DNA of 64,000 nucleotides, taken from Treponema sp. GTDB lineage: Bacteria > Spirochaetota > Spirochaetia > Treponematales > Breznakiellaceae. The position numbers were made by a program, and so were the translations under genes. The notes beneath the pieces were generated by a model. That model was not told where the DNA came from. It ran no database searches and saw nothing but the letters and a program-made list of their open reading frames with translations. Below are positions 44,456 through 54,119 of the stretch, in pieces. Position 1 is the first letter of the stretch. Each line of letters starts with the position of its first letter. Where the stretch lies: contig WRMC01000002.1 of the NCBI GenBank assembly GCA_009777335.1, forward strand, positions 62,001 through 126,000. The letters run 5' to 3'.

Positions 44456-46835
44456 GTACCTTGTAGTCCTCCAGGTTTCCATAGAAGGTTTCGATTTCTC
44501 CCCTAAGGCCATCGGGGCCCTTCTTCTGATGGTAAAGGCCCCAGCCGTCGTTGCAGCAGAAAAACCCCGTAAAGTTTTCTTCTTTAATTGCGGGCTTAAA
44601 ATAGAGGGTCTTGTTTTGGGCATCGCAGCGGAACCCTGTTAGGGCTAATAGGACCCCGTAACTTGCCAGGGAACGGGCATAGTGGTGGCCGCATTCAACC
44701 TCGTTCCAGGGGCTCCGCTTTATTCCGTCATGCCGGGCCCGGCAGGCAGCGACGATCTTTAGGCCCTCTTCCACAAAGCCCTCGTAGATAAGGTGGGAGG
44801 CCACCTGGTACTCAATGCCCGACCAGACCTCGTCGCTGTAGACAAAGGGAATCTCGGGCCTCCCGCCCCGGGGCCAGCTGCATAAAAGGAGCCCCCCCTC
44901 ATCATTGAGGGCATAGGTGCGCTGGGTGTTGGTGTACTGCTCCAGGTTCTCCCTAAAGCAGTGGGTAAAGATACTCTTTACGGCGGTCTTTACGTTTTTT
45001 TCGTCCAGGATATAGCCCAGCCCCGAAACATGGGCCAGCTGCTGGCCCAAAAGCTGATCCGAAAGACAGCCCGAACCAAATTGATACTTGTACTTTTGGA
45101 TATCATCGAGCTTCTGTTCGTAGTACTCCCCGTTAAAACAGAGGGCGTCAATTTTTTCCTTCCCCTTCTCCCTCAGGGCCTTATACTTTTGGGCCGATGC
45201 CTCATCCCCCAGGTAAAGGCTGATCTCTTCGCCGGCCCTCAGGGCGGCATAGAAAATCGAGTTAAGCATGCTGGTGACACCGTAAAACTCGATATCGTAG
45301 GTGTTGTGCTGTTGGCCCTCCATGACCCCGTCCCCGTCCTTGTCCCAATAGGTAAAGGCGTATTCCAGGGCCTTCTTGGCCTGGGGCCATAGTTCCGTAA
45401 TAAAGGCATGGTCCCCGCAGAGCTTCCAGTCCCGGTACAGGCGGATCACCGTTCCTAGCTGTCCGTCCGCTGCGGGGTGCATGTTGTGGTCCGGGTCATT
45501 AAAGTATTTCCGGGCCCGGAAGTTCTGCTTCCCGTCCTCTTCGGTTTCTGTAAGAAACTCGGTCCGCCGCATGGACCGTTCCAGGTCGGGGAATAAAAAG
45601 GCCAGGGACTGGGTATAGTTCCACACGTGGGTGCAGTTACCGTCACAGCTCCCTGAGGTGTCGTTGCAGCCCTCCCAGGCAAAGAAGGTGCCGTCCTCAA
45701 CCCTAAAGCAGGTGTTGCTCTTTATCACCGTGGAGGTGGCCATGAGGGCGGAGATCACCTCTTCCGGAAGCACCCCGGTGTTAAGGGCCTTAACAAATTT
45801 CCTTGAGTCCCCCTCCAGGCGTTCCATGTTTTTAACCAGGTACTCCGCCGTTTCCAGGGGCTTCCCGAATTTGGTGTAATAGTTTTTAACCGAACCTGTG
45901 CTGCCCTTTCGGGTATACCAGTTTGGATGCCAGGAGTTGATCCGGTTGGGCTTATACCAGGTGATAATAAATTCGAAGGTCTTCTTTTCCCCTGGAGCTA
46001 TTTCTTTTTTTATGCATACCGAACCCACCGGGCAGGTAACATTCACATCCTTGTTGCCGATCAGGTCCAGGGTCCGTCCGGGGCTCAGTTCCCCGTCGGA
46101 GGTAAAGTCATTCCAGAAATCCTGAAGACCGTCCAGCCAGGCCCCCTGGTACCATAAGTCCAGGTAGCTGACCTTTTCTTTCTCAGTGGTGAGCAGGGCC
46201 ATCTCTAAATAATCTAGATCATCCTCGGGTTTTTCCAGAGGGGTAAAATGGATCCCCTGCAGGGTATCGGACTTTACAAAGCTATTCTTGCTGGGCCCAA
46301 ACCCTATCTGATGGGTCCAGTCGGTGGTCTTATCGGTTAGACCACTTAAGTTGCAAAAGGAACCGGCCACACTTACCTTGAGGGCTGCCTTGGCATTGTT
46401 GGTGATGGAGTAACGCAGGACCCCTGCGGGAAGGGAAGAATCGTCGGTGTTAAGGGGGATGAAGGGGCTAAAGGCCTCAAGCTCCGCCGTAAGGGGGATC
46501 CCTTCGTCGCTGAGGGTATAGTTCACAAAAGAGACATCCCCGCTCATCTGGGAATGCTTAAACCGCGAAAAGCCCTCCATGAGCCTAAAGGGAGCCCCGT
46601 GGGGGTGCTTATAGGGGGGTTGTAACCAGGATTCCAGGGCCTTGGCATGAACAGCGCCGCTGGGTTCCTCTGCCCGGACGGCAAAGAAACTATAGGGACT
46701 GCGGAAGCCCTTGTTGGGGACACTCCAGATCTCGATGTCGCAGAGCCGGGCATTCTGGTCCAGGGAGATGTTCCCGGTCCCTATGCCCCCTAAAAGAAAC
46801 CTGGCCGCACTGGCCTTTTCGTTTAAATTTTTCAT
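44445..46835 (-). CDS. Beta-glucosidase/beta-xylosidase-like, GH116 family
   Basis: 796 aa. The family includes glucosylceramidase GBA2 and archaeal beta-glucosidases. The N-terminus GGIGTGNISLDQNARLCDIE, then FFAWEGCNDT (likely nucleophile Glu), HVWNYTQSLAFLFP and GQQHNTYDIEFYG (Asp acid/base) are diagnostic. An (alpha/alpha)6 barrel occupies the C-terminal half. There is no signal peptide, so it acts inside the cell. Its start overlaps the GH13 stop by 4 nt (ATGA), so it is the last gene of the radical SAM-GH13-GH116 operon. Confidence 0.9.
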   Translation of the reverse strand: MKNLNEKASAARFLLGGIGTGNISLDQNARLCDIEIWSVPNKGFRSPYSFFAVRAEEPSGAVHAKALESWLQPPYKHPHGAPFRLMEGFSRFKHSQMSGDVSFVNYTLSDEGIPLTAELEAFSPFIPLNTDDSSLPAGVLRYSITNNAKAALKVSVAGSFCNLSGLTDKTTDWTHQIGFGPSKNSFVKSDTLQGIHFTPLEKPEDDLDYLEMALLTTEKEKVSYLDLWYQGAWLDGLQDFWNDFTSDGELSPGRTLDLIGNKDVNVTCPVGSVCIKKEIAPGEKKTFEFIITWYKPNRINSWHPNWYTRKGSTGSVKNYYTKFGKPLETAEYLVKNMERLEGDSRKFVKALNTGVLPEEVISALMATSTVIKSNTCFRVEDGTFFAWEGCNDTSGSCDGNCTHVWNYTQSLAFLFPDLERSMRRTEFLTETEEDGKQNFRARKYFNDPDHNMHPAADGQLGTVIRLYRDWKLCGDHAFITELWPQAKKALEYAFTYWDKDGDGVMEGQQHNTYDIEFYGVTSMLNSIFYAALRAGEEISLYLGDEASAQKYKALREKGKEKIDALCFNGEYYEQKLDDIQKYKYQFGSGCLSDQLLGQQLAHVSGLGYILDEKNVKTAVKSIFTHCFRENLEQYTNTQRTYALNDEGGLLLCSWPRGGRPEIPFVYSDEVWSGIEYQVASHLIYEGFVEEGLKIVAACRARHDGIKRSPWNEVECGHHYARSLASYGVLLALTGFRCDAQNKTLYFKPAIKEENFTGFFCCNDGWGLYHQKKGPDGLRGEIETFYGNLEDYKVLSC

Positions 46836-48577
46836 TCCCCGTCCTCCATCCTTATTAATATACCTTCCCAGGGGAGTAGGCTTCCCCTGGGGGCTTCTTT
46901 CCGGTCCGTGTTAGAAACCAGAACTTTTCCTTGCAAGTGGGCCCTTACCTTCCGGGGTATTTTGGTTTCCTTCCCCGAAAAATTTAACCCCAGGGTATAG
47001 CTTTCCCCCTTGGCATTCCTGCGCCGGTACACCATGAGCCGCCTATCCCCGTAAAGGGGGATAAAGTCTCCCTCCCGCAGGCAGGGATTGTTTTTTCGCA
47101 GGGTTATGAGGGCCTTATAGAAACTCAAGACCGACCGGGGATCATCCCTTTGGGCCTCATAATTGATATGCTTGAAATTGCTGTTCAGCCCCAGCCAGGG
47201 CCTCCCCTTGCTAAAGCCGGCGTTCTCGGTCCCGTCCCACTGCATGGGGGTCCTGCCATTGTCCCGGGAGCTGGCCCTGATCCATTTCCAGCGCAAAAAA
47301 CGGGGGACCCCCATGCTCTTCATGAGTTTATTAAGCCCCTGGCTCTCCACATCCTTTACTTCATCCAGGCCTTCATAGTCGAAGTTGGTCATCCCTATCT
47401 CCTGGCCCTGGTAGACAAAGGGGGTCCCCTTAAGGGTCATCTGCAGCAGGGCCAGCATCTTGGCACTCCGCTCCCAGGCCAGGGTATCTTCCGCTGTCCA
47501 GGGGTAAGCCCGTTTAAGAAGCTTTCCCCGGGCGGCCCCAAAGTGGGAGACGATGCGGCTCTGGTCGTGGTTTTCCAGATACACCGCATTCCATTCCAGG
47601 CCCCTCTGCCACTTTGATAATACCGACAGGAGCTTCGCAGCCCGGAACCTTTTGGGAATGAATCGGGCAATGCGGCGATCCACCTCCAGGTGCTCGAAGT
47701 AAAAGAGCATGTTCAGCTCCCGCCGTTTTTGGTCACAGAGGAGTTTCGCATCTTCCAGGTCCACCATCACGGTCTCGCCGACAGTAAAGCAGTCGTAGCG
47801 ATCCAGGACCTCAGCACGGAGTTCCCTAAGGATGGCGTGGTTCCCCTCCCGGCCCTTGTAGTGTTCCAGCCCCCGGACCACCGGCACCAGCCGGGAAAGG
47901 AGGTCCTGTTTTCCGTCCTCCAGGCTCTCCTTGTAAATGATGTTGATCACATCGCAGCGAAAGCCCCCGGCCCCCTTATCAAGCCAAAACTGGAGGATCT
48001 TCTTCACCTCTTCGATGACCCGGGGGTTCTGGTAATTGAGGTCCGGTTGTTTTTTGTCAAAAAGGTGCAGGTAGTATTCGTCGCTCTGTTCATCGTATTC
48101 CCAGACATCGCCCATGAAAAAGCCTGTCCAGTTGTTGGGGGGAGCCTTCCGGCCCCGGCGGTCTATCCTGGGTTTGCGCCAGATATAGTAATCCCGGTAG
48201 GGGCTAAGGGGGTCCCGGCTCTCTTGAAACCAATGGTGTTCGTCGGAAGTATGGTTGATCACCAGGTCCATGATGATTTTAATGTCCCGCTTGGCGGCCT
48301 CGGCAAAGAGCCGCTCCATGTCCTCCATGGTGCCGTACCTGGGGTCTATGGCATAGTAATCGCTGATATCGTAGCCATTGTCCGCATCGGGGGAGCGGTA
48401 GACCGGGGAGAGCCAGATTATTCCCGCCCCCAGGTCCTGGATCTCATCCAGCCGGGAGATGATCCCCGGGATGTCACCTATGCCGTCGTCGGGGGTCCCG
48501 GTGGCCGAAGAGTCCTGAAAGCTCCTCGGGTAGATCTGGTAGGCCACCCTCTCTTTCCACCAGGGCGTATTGGGCAT
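46832..48577 (-). CDS. Alpha-glucosidase/oligo-1,6-glucosidase, GH13
   Basis: 581 aa, cytoplasmic. The motifs are DLVINHTSDEH (region I), GFRCDVINII (nucleophile Asp), FTVGETVMV (acid/base Glu) and LENHDQSRIVSHFG (region IV). The start YQIYPRSFQDSSATGTPDDG and DGIGDIPGIIS match the oligo-1,6-glucosidase and sucrose-isomerase group. I place the ATG at 48577; longer forms with an earlier start would lie inside the radical SAM gene. GGAGGT lies 11 nt before this ATG. It hydrolyses alpha-1,4 or alpha-1,6 glucosyl bonds. Confidence 0.9.
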   Translation of the reverse strand: MPNTPWWKERVAYQIYPRSFQDSSATGTPDDGIGDIPGIISRLDEIQDLGAGIIWLSPVYRSPDADNGYDISDYYAIDPRYGTMEDMERLFAEAAKRDIKIIMDLVINHTSDEHHWFQESRDPLSPYRDYYIWRKPRIDRRGRKAPPNNWTGFFMGDVWEYDEQSDEYYLHLFDKKQPDLNYQNPRVIEEVKKILQFWLDKGAGGFRCDVINIIYKESLEDGKQDLLSRLVPVVRGLEHYKGREGNHAILRELRAEVLDRYDCFTVGETVMVDLEDAKLLCDQKRRELNMLFYFEHLEVDRRIARFIPKRFRAAKLLSVLSKWQRGLEWNAVYLENHDQSRIVSHFGAARGKLLKRAYPWTAEDTLAWERSAKMLALLQMTLKGTPFVYQGQEIGMTNFDYEGLDEVKDVESQGLNKLMKSMGVPRFLRWKWIRASSRDNGRTPMQWDGTENAGFSKGRPWLGLNSNFKHINYEAQRDDPRSVLSFYKALITLRKNNPCLREGDFIPLYGDRRLMVYRRRNAKGESYTLGLNFSGKETKIPRKVRAHLQGKVLVSNTDRKEAPRGSLLPWEGILIRMEDGE

Positions 48578-48578
48578 A

Positions 48579-49493
48579 TTATTTATAGACCTCCACCGGC
48601 GGGGCCCCGGTAAAATAAACAGCTCCCATGGCGGCCCTGAGGGATGCGGCCCTCTTTTCCAGGTACTCATCCGGCAGGGCCGCCGCAAGGGGATCATCCG
48701 GAGCGGGCCGGGCCTTGCCGTAGATCATGATACTGCGGATCCCCCTTCCGCCGGGGCGGTTTGCCTGCCTTCGCCAGGTACCCCCGGCCCTTCCAACCAG
48801 ATCTATGAGGAGTTTTTCCCAGGCCCGCTCTTCTTCCTCCGGGGGCGGCCCGCCTTCTATGCCGCAGATCATGGTTTGAAAGCTTAGGGGACTATAGGAG
48901 CTGAACTCCCTGATCCCCGATATCAGCTTTTCGTAGGGGATTGTAGACCTGTTTATTTTTTCATACCAGGAAGGGGTCCCCGCATCCAGCTTTAGCCAGA
49001 TCCGAAGGGCCCAAGGCCCCGCGGCAGCTTCATGGAGCTGCTGCCTCATGTTTTTATCCCCCAGGCTGCTCCCATTGGTGATAAGCACCAGATGGGCCTT
49101 GGGGGCCAGTTCATCCCTCAACCTGGCCGCTTCTTCCAGGGCCTCAAAAAAAAAGGGCGAGAGGGTAGGTTCCCCGTTCCCGGAAAAGCAGATATCCCGG
49201 ACGGGAACCCTTTCTTGGAGAGCTTTCCTTATGGTAGAAACAAGATCTTCTTTCATCTGGGGGAGGGAAAATTTATTTTTATTCGAGAAGGGAAAGACCT
49301 CACAGTAGGGGCAGTTAAAATTGCAAACTTTGCGGTCCGGGAAAAGGTTAACCCCCACCGAAAGGCCCCCCGAACGTCTTGAGTAGACCGGGTAGACCAA
49401 GAGTCCCCTTTCCCGGTCCCGGTGTTCGTTAATGGCTCCTATTCTAAGGGTTTGGTATTGTTCTTCTGGATTTGTTCCTGGGCTCTTTGCCAT
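48579..49493 (-). CDS. Radical SAM protein (COG0731-like)
   Basis: 304 aa. The SAM/Fe-S motif is CNFNCPYC (C-x3-C-x2-C, about residue 60), followed by a GNGEPTLSP motif, and LITNGSS, LWLKLDAG. The family is close to the wybutosine-synthesis TYW1-type radical SAM proteins, but bacterial members have unknown substrates. It is the first gene of a minus-strand operon with two glycoside hydrolases. A TATACT box ends 9 nt before the ATG. Why it leads a sugar operon is unclear. Confidence 0.8.
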   Translation of the reverse strand: MAKSPGTNPEEQYQTLRIGAINEHRDRERGLLVYPVYSRRSGGLSVGVNLFPDRKVCNFNCPYCEVFPFSNKNKFSLPQMKEDLVSTIRKALQERVPVRDICFSGNGEPTLSPFFFEALEEAARLRDELAPKAHLVLITNGSSLGDKNMRQQLHEAAAGPWALRIWLKLDAGTPSWYEKINRSTIPYEKLISGIREFSSYSPLSFQTMICGIEGGPPPEEEERAWEKLLIDLVGRAGGTWRRQANRPGGRGIRSIMIYGKARPAPDDPLAAALPDEYLEKRAASLRAAMGAVYFTGAPPVEVYK

Positions 49494-49533
49494 GGCATGT
49501 AGAGTATATAGATAAACCTGGGGTTTTGAATAG

Positions 49534-49562
49534 TTGCATTTTCACCCAGGGGGTTCCATAAT
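49534..49562 (+). promoter_or_regulatory. Promoter of the aminotransferase gene
   Basis: TTGCAT (49534-49539), 17-bp spacer, CATAAT (49557-49562). GAGAGGA precedes the ATG at 49583, so the mRNA has a short but normal leader of about 14 nt. Confidence 0.6.
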
Positions 49563-49582
49563 AAATTAATGAGAGGATCACC

Positions 49583-50860
49583 ATGAAGCCATACGATGAG
49601 CTCTCCTCGGCAGATCGAGCTAAAGAAAAAGAGACCCTCCAAGATCTCATGAAATCCTATGCCTCCAGGGGTCTAGCTCTAAACATGGCCCGGGGGAAAC
49701 CCGGGGAAGATCAACTGGACCTCTCCATGGGCCTTTTGGAAACGGTGAACGCCTCCCAGGGCTTCCTGGCAGAGGGGAACATAGACACCCGAAACTACGG
49801 GGAGCTTACGGGCCTGGGGGAGGCGAAAAAACTTTTCGCCCAGTACCTGGGGGTCCCCGCGGATGATATCATCGTCGGCGGTTCTTCTTCTCTCAATATG
49901 ATGTACGACTGCCTTGCCCGGGCCATGCTCACGGGGGTCCTGGGTTCCCCGCGGCCCTGGGTTCAGGAAGAAAAGGTCAAGTTCCTCTGCCCCGTCCCCG
50001 GCTACGACCGGCATTTTTCCATCTGCCAGTTTCTGGGCATAGAGATGATAAACGTCCCCATGGACGCCGAGGGCCCTGACATGGATCTGGTCGAAGAGCT
50101 CAGCGCCGCCGACCCCCTGATTAAGGGCATGTGGTGCGTGCCTAAGTACTCTAACCCTACGGGGCTCAGTTACTCAGATAGGGTCATCCGTCGTCTGGGG
50201 GCCCTAAGGCCCGCGGCCAAGGACTTTCGCATCTTCTGCGACAACGCCTACGCCATGCACCTGGTCTACCGGGATCAGGACCTCCTTAACCCCCTGGATG
50301 CCTGCAAGGAGGGGGGGAACCCCCACATGCTCTATCTCTTTGGCTCCACCAATAAGATCACCTTTCCCGGGGCAGGAGTCGCCTTCATGGGGGCTTCGAA
50401 GGAAAATATCGCCTTTACGGCCAAACAGCTTTCCATGCAGGCCATAGGCTGGGACAAGATAAACATGCTCCGGCATGTAAGGTTCTTAAAGGATATGGCG
50501 GGAATCAGGGCCCAGATGGAAAAGCATGCCGCCATCCTGCGGCCCAAGTTTGATGCGGTCCTTAATACCCTGGAAACCCAACTAAGGGGCCTGGGTGCCG
50601 GGGAATGGATTAAGCCTGAGGGGGGCTATTTTATCACCTTCGTGGCCCCCCCGGGCTGTGCCAAGCGCATCGTGGCCCTCTGCAAAGAGGCAGGGGTCGT
50701 CTTGACCGATGCGGGGGCCACCCACCCCTATGGTATAGACCCGGAAGATCGCTATGTACGGATAGCCCCCAGCTTTCCTCCTCTGGAGGAATTAAAGGGA
50801 GCCATGGAGGTCTTCTGTACGGCCGCCAAGCTTGCGGCCCTGGAGAAACTGGCTGTCTAG
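49583..50860 (+). CDS. Aspartate-type aminotransferase (fold I, MocR-like aminotransferase family)
   Basis: 425 aa. PLP aminotransferase with the PLP Lys in [11 protein letters not shown], and [12 protein letters not shown]-like and SSLNMMYD segments near the N-terminus. It resembles the family Aminotran_MocR (PF12897), without a DNA-binding domain. These enzymes transaminate aspartate or alanine-glyoxylate. The stop overlaps the gyrA stop in a shared CTAG. Substrate specificity was not determined. Confidence 0.85.
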   Translation: MKPYDELSSADRAKEKETLQDLMKSYASRGLALNMARGKPGEDQLDLSMGLLETVNASQGFLAEGNIDTRNYGELTGLGEAKKLFAQYLGVPADDIIVGGSSSLNMMYDCLARAMLTGVLGSPRPWVQEEKVKFLCPVPGYDRHFSICQFLGIEMINVPMDAEGPDMDLVEELSAADPLIKGMWCVPKYSNPTGLSYSDRVIRRLGALRPAAKDFRIFCDNAYAMHLVYRDQDLLNPLDACKEGGNPHMLYLFGSTNKITFPGAGVAFMGASKENIAFTAKQLSMQAIGWDKINMLRHVRFLKDMAGIRAQMEKHAAILRPKFDAVLNTLETQLRGLGAGEWIKPEGGYFITFVAPPGCAKRIVALCKEAGVVLTDAGATHPYGIDPEDRYVRIAPSFPPLEELKGAMEVFCTAAKLAALEKLAV

Positions 50861-53331
50861 GATTCTTCTTCTTTTACGATCCTGTCCAGGCCGATGACAA
50901 AGTCGGGTTTTTCTATGCTCAAGATCCTTACCCCCTGGGCACTGCGGCCCATGACCCGGATAGAGGACACTTTTAGCTTTATCGATTTTCCCTGGCTGGT
51001 AATGCACATGATTTCTTCGTCATCCTGGGTGCTTACGCAGCCCACGATCTCTCCGGTTTTTTCGGTCACCGTGTAGATCCTCTGGCCCCCGGTACCCCGG
51101 CCATGGGAGCTAAACTCGCTGTAATCGACCCTCTTCCCAAAACCGTACTCCGAGATGATAAGCATCTTTTCGGTCTGGCTTACCCGAAGGAGCCCCGCCA
51201 GTTCGTCGTCGCCCCCGAGCCGCATCCCCGTGACCCCCCGGGACGACCGGCCCATGGCCCGGATATGCTCCTCGTGGGTCCTTAAGGCCCGGCCCTTGCG
51301 GGAGATAAGCACCACCTCGTCCTGGCCCTCGGTCAAAAGGGCGCTTACCAGGCGGTCCCCCTCATCCAGGCGGATGGCGATGATGCCCCTGGTCCGGGCA
51401 TTGGCAAACTCGCTTACCCGGGCCTTCTTGACCACCCCCCGGGCGGTTCCCATAAGCAGGTAGGGGCCTTCGTTATCGGCGTTGCTGAAATCCTTAAAGG
51501 CCACGATGGCGGTGATATCTTCGTTAGGCGAAACCATGAGGAGGCTCTTGATGTGGCTCCCCTTGCTGGTCCGGCTTCCCTCGGGGAGCTCGTGGACCTT
51601 CATCCAGTAGGCCTTGCCCTCGCTGGTGATAAACATGATGTAATCGTGGGTGGAAGCCACAAAGAGCTGGTCCACAAAATCGTCCTCGGTGAGCTTGGCG
51701 CTTTGCATGCCCTTGCCCCCCCGGCCCTGGTTTTTGTAGCTCGAAACGGGGACCCGTTTTACATAGCCCAGGTTGGAGATAAGGATGATCATCTCTTCTT
51801 TTTTGATCAGATCTTCGATGTTGATGCTTTCTACTTCGCCGGCCACAATTTCGGTCCGCCGGGGGTCCCCGTACTTGTCCGACACTGCCTTGGTCTCATC
51901 TTTTATGACGCCCCGAAGCTTATGCTCGTCCGCCAAAAGCTCCTTGTAGTAGGCTATCTGCACTTTAAGTTCAGACAGTTCCTGCTCTATCTTTTCTACC
52001 TCCAGGCTCGTCAGGCGGCCCAGCTGCATTTCGACGATGGCCCTGGACTGGGCCTCGCTTAAAAGGAACCTCTGCTGGAGCTTTTCCCGGGCCTCGGCCA
52101 CATCCTTGGATGCCCTGATCAGGGCCACCACTTCGTCTATGTTAGCCAGGGCGATGATGAGCCCCTCCAGGATATGGGCCCGCTCTTCAGCCTTTCGTAA
52201 ATCGTACTGGGTCCGCCGGGTTACGACTTCCACCCGGTGCTCGATAAAGTAATGAATCAGATCCCTTAAGTTGAGGTGCTGGGGCCGCCCCCCCACCAGG
52301 GCCAGGTTGATGATCCCAAAGGTGGACTGCAGCTGGGTGTTCGAAAAAAGCTGGTTTAATACCACCTTTAAGATGGCCCCCTTCTTTAGCTCGAAGACCA
52401 GCCGTACCGGCTCATCCTTGCCCGATTCATCGTTAAAGCTGGCGATGCCGTCTATGACCTTGTCCCTCACCAGGGCGCCTATGCGCTCCAAAAGGGGCTT
52501 GATATAGGTGCCGTAGGGGATCTCGTTGAAGACGATGGTTTCTTTCCCCCCCTTGGCGGTCTCTACGGTAAAGCGGCCCCTGACGAGGATTTTCCCCCGG
52601 CCCGTCCTATAGGCCTCGCGGATGCCCCGGCGCCCAAAAATCAGGCCCCCAGTGGGAAAGTCGGGGCCCTGGATATACTTCATAAGATCATCGATGCTGA
52701 TATCGGGATTGTCGATCATGGCGCAGACCGCATCGCAGACCTCTACCAGGTTGTGGGGAGCCATGTTGGTGGCCATCCCCACGGCGATGCCGCTCGAGCC
52801 ATTAACAAGCAAGTTGGGAACCACCGCCGGCAGGACCGTGGGCTCATCCTCTTCTTCAGAAAAATTGGGGGTAAAATCGACGGTTTCTTTACCCAGATCC
52901 TGGAGCATTTCTTCGCCAAAGCGGGAAAGCCTGGCCTCGGTGTAACGCATGGCCGCCGCCCCGTCGGGAGCCAGGGAGCCAAAGTTGCCCTGGCCCTCGA
53001 TGAGGGGGTAGCGGAGGGAAAAATCCTGGGCCATCCGGACCAGGGCATCATAAAGGGCCAGGTCTCCGTGGGGGTGGTACTTTCCCATGGTGTCCCCGAC
53101 GATGCGGGCGCATTTTTTCGTAGCTTGATTTGAGCGAAGACTCAGCTCCCCCATGGAGTACATGAGCCGCCGGTGCACCGGCTTAAGGCCGTCCCGCACG
53201 TCCGGCAGGGCCCGGGACACGATGACCGACATGGCGTAGGTAAGAAAGTCGTTCTTTACTTCATCTTCTATGGCGATGGGAATAACCCTGCCGCTGGGAG
53301 CTGTTCCTTCCAAAATTCCCGAATCAGACAC
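50857..53331 (-). CDS. gyrA: DNA gyrase subunit A
   Basis: 824 aa. It introduces negative supercoils with GyrB. The catalytic Tyr is Y130 ([10 protein letters not shown]). The quinolone region reads [10 protein letters not shown], with Leu91 where E. coli has Ser83; the Asp equivalent to E. coli Asp87 is kept. The C-terminal wheel has QGRGGKG, a near-match to the GyrA box QRRGGKG, so this is gyrase and not topoisomerase IV. The start is GTG after AAGGAAC. The leader of about 63 nt runs from the promoter at 53401-53429. Confidence 0.95.
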   Translation of the reverse strand: MSDSGILEGTAPSGRVIPIAIEDEVKNDFLTYAMSVIVSRALPDVRDGLKPVHRRLMYSMGELSLRSNQATKKCARIVGDTMGKYHPHGDLALYDALVRMAQDFSLRYPLIEGQGNFGSLAPDGAAAMRYTEARLSRFGEEMLQDLGKETVDFTPNFSEEEDEPTVLPAVVPNLLVNGSSGIAVGMATNMAPHNLVEVCDAVCAMIDNPDISIDDLMKYIQGPDFPTGGLIFGRRGIREAYRTGRGKILVRGRFTVETAKGGKETIVFNEIPYGTYIKPLLERIGALVRDKVIDGIASFNDESGKDEPVRLVFELKKGAILKVVLNQLFSNTQLQSTFGIINLALVGGRPQHLNLRDLIHYFIEHRVEVVTRRTQYDLRKAEERAHILEGLIIALANIDEVVALIRASKDVAEAREKLQQRFLLSEAQSRAIVEMQLGRLTSLEVEKIEQELSELKVQIAYYKELLADEHKLRGVIKDETKAVSDKYGDPRRTEIVAGEVESINIEDLIKKEEMIILISNLGYVKRVPVSSYKNQGRGGKGMQSAKLTEDDFVDQLFVASTHDYIMFITSEGKAYWMKVHELPEGSRTSKGSHIKSLLMVSPNEDITAIVAFKDFSNADNEGPYLLMGTARGVVKKARVSEFANARTRGIIAIRLDEGDRLVSALLTEGQDEVVLISRKGRALRTHEEHIRAMGRSSRGVTGMRLGGDDELAGLLRVSQTEKMLIISEYGFGKRVDYSEFSSHGRGTGGQRIYTVTEKTGEIVGCVSTQDDEEIMCITSQGKSIKLKVSSIRVMGRSAQGVRILSIEKPDFVIGLDRIVKEEES

Positions 53332-53400
53332 TGTATGTTCCTTAAATTTGATGCGCCCCGATTGAGCCTGGGCTCCCGGCAGTGCGGATTTGTCTCTTCC

Positions 53401-53429
53401 AGTATAGCAATTTTGAGGATATTAGTCAC
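53401..53429 (-). promoter_or_regulatory. Promoter of gyrA
   Basis: Minus strand GTGACT (53424-53429), 17 bp, TATACT (53401-53406). It lies between pyrE (53454) and gyrA. Confidence 0.55.
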
Positions 53430-53453
53430 CCTTGGCGGGGTAGGGGAATGTCT

Positions 53454-54041
53454 CTAGATCCTCCGGGAGCCCGGTTTTACCAGGGGCAGGCCCTGCTTGC
53501 ATAGGGGGCATTCCTCAGGCAGCCAGCTCTGGGCCTCCATGCGGCATGCGCTGTAAAAGGGCCAAGGGTCTTTCAGGTCCGGGGCCCGCCGGTCGACGAT
53601 GCAGGCCAGGGCTGTCACCTGGCCCCCCAGATCCTCCAAGGCCTTGGCACATTCGCCGCTGGATTTGGCGGTGGTCACCACATCCTCGGCGATGATAAGC
53701 CTCTGCCCCGGCCGGACTTCAAAGCCCCGCCGTAAAGACATGGTACCAGAATCATCCCTTTCGGTGAAAAAAACCGGCAGCCCAAGCTGGCGGGCCAGCT
53801 CGTAGGCCACGATGATGCCCCCTATGGCGGGGCCCACCACCGCATCGGCCTGGATCTTCCCCAGGGCCAGGTCGGCCTTTAGGGCCGCTGCCAGGTCTGA
53901 AAGGGCCGCCTCTGCCCGCCGTGGGTCCTCCAAAAGCTTGGCGCATTGAAAGTAGCGGTCCCCATGGCGGCCCGATGAAAAGAGAAAATGCCCCTCTAAA
54001 AGGGCACCCGATTGTTTTAAGAGTTCCTGTATATCTGCCAT
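53454..54041 (-). CDS. pyrE: Orotate phosphoribosyltransferase
   Basis: 195 aa. It makes orotidine 5'-phosphate from orotate and PRPP in pyrimidine synthesis. The PRPP motif is LIIAEDVVTTAKSSGE, with GVVGPAIGGIIVAYELA-like and FTERDDSGTMSLRRGF segments typical of PyrE. A Cys-rich C-terminus (ECPLCKQGLP) is a small extension. The -10 TATGCT (54053-54058) is 11 nt before the ATG. The ATG also has an out-of-frame ATG 8 nt upstream. Confidence 0.9.
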   Translation of the reverse strand: MADIQELLKQSGALLEGHFLFSSGRHGDRYFQCAKLLEDPRRAEAALSDLAAALKADLALGKIQADAVVGPAIGGIIVAYELARQLGLPVFFTERDDSGTMSLRRGFEVRPGQRLIIAEDVVTTAKSSGECAKALEDLGGQVTALACIVDRRAPDLKDPWPFYSACRMEAQSWLPEECPLCKQGLPLVKPGSRRI

Positions 54042-54067
54042 GGGGCCATGGTAGCATAGCTGGGGGC

Positions 54068-54102
54068 AAAAAAAAACCTGACCACCCTTAGGCGGTCAGG
54101 TT
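54068..54102 (-). terminator. Terminator of the porin-like gene
   Basis: Minus strand arms AACCTGACC (54094-54102) and GGTCAGGTT (54075-54083), 9 bp, 10-nt loop, then a run of T (54068-54074 as A on the plus strand). It ends transcription of the 54120-54902 gene and separates it from pyrE. Confidence 0.85.
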
Positions 54103-54119
54103 GTGCTTACGCTAGTTTC

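Noticed and set aside
47690-48613. A 307-codon frame opposite the GH13 gene
   Set aside because: Shadow; repeated Pro/Gly/Val composition is an artefact of the antisense strand.
48578-48697. N-terminal extension of the GH13 gene
   Set aside because: Basic Pro-rich residues unlike the family, lying inside the radical SAM gene.
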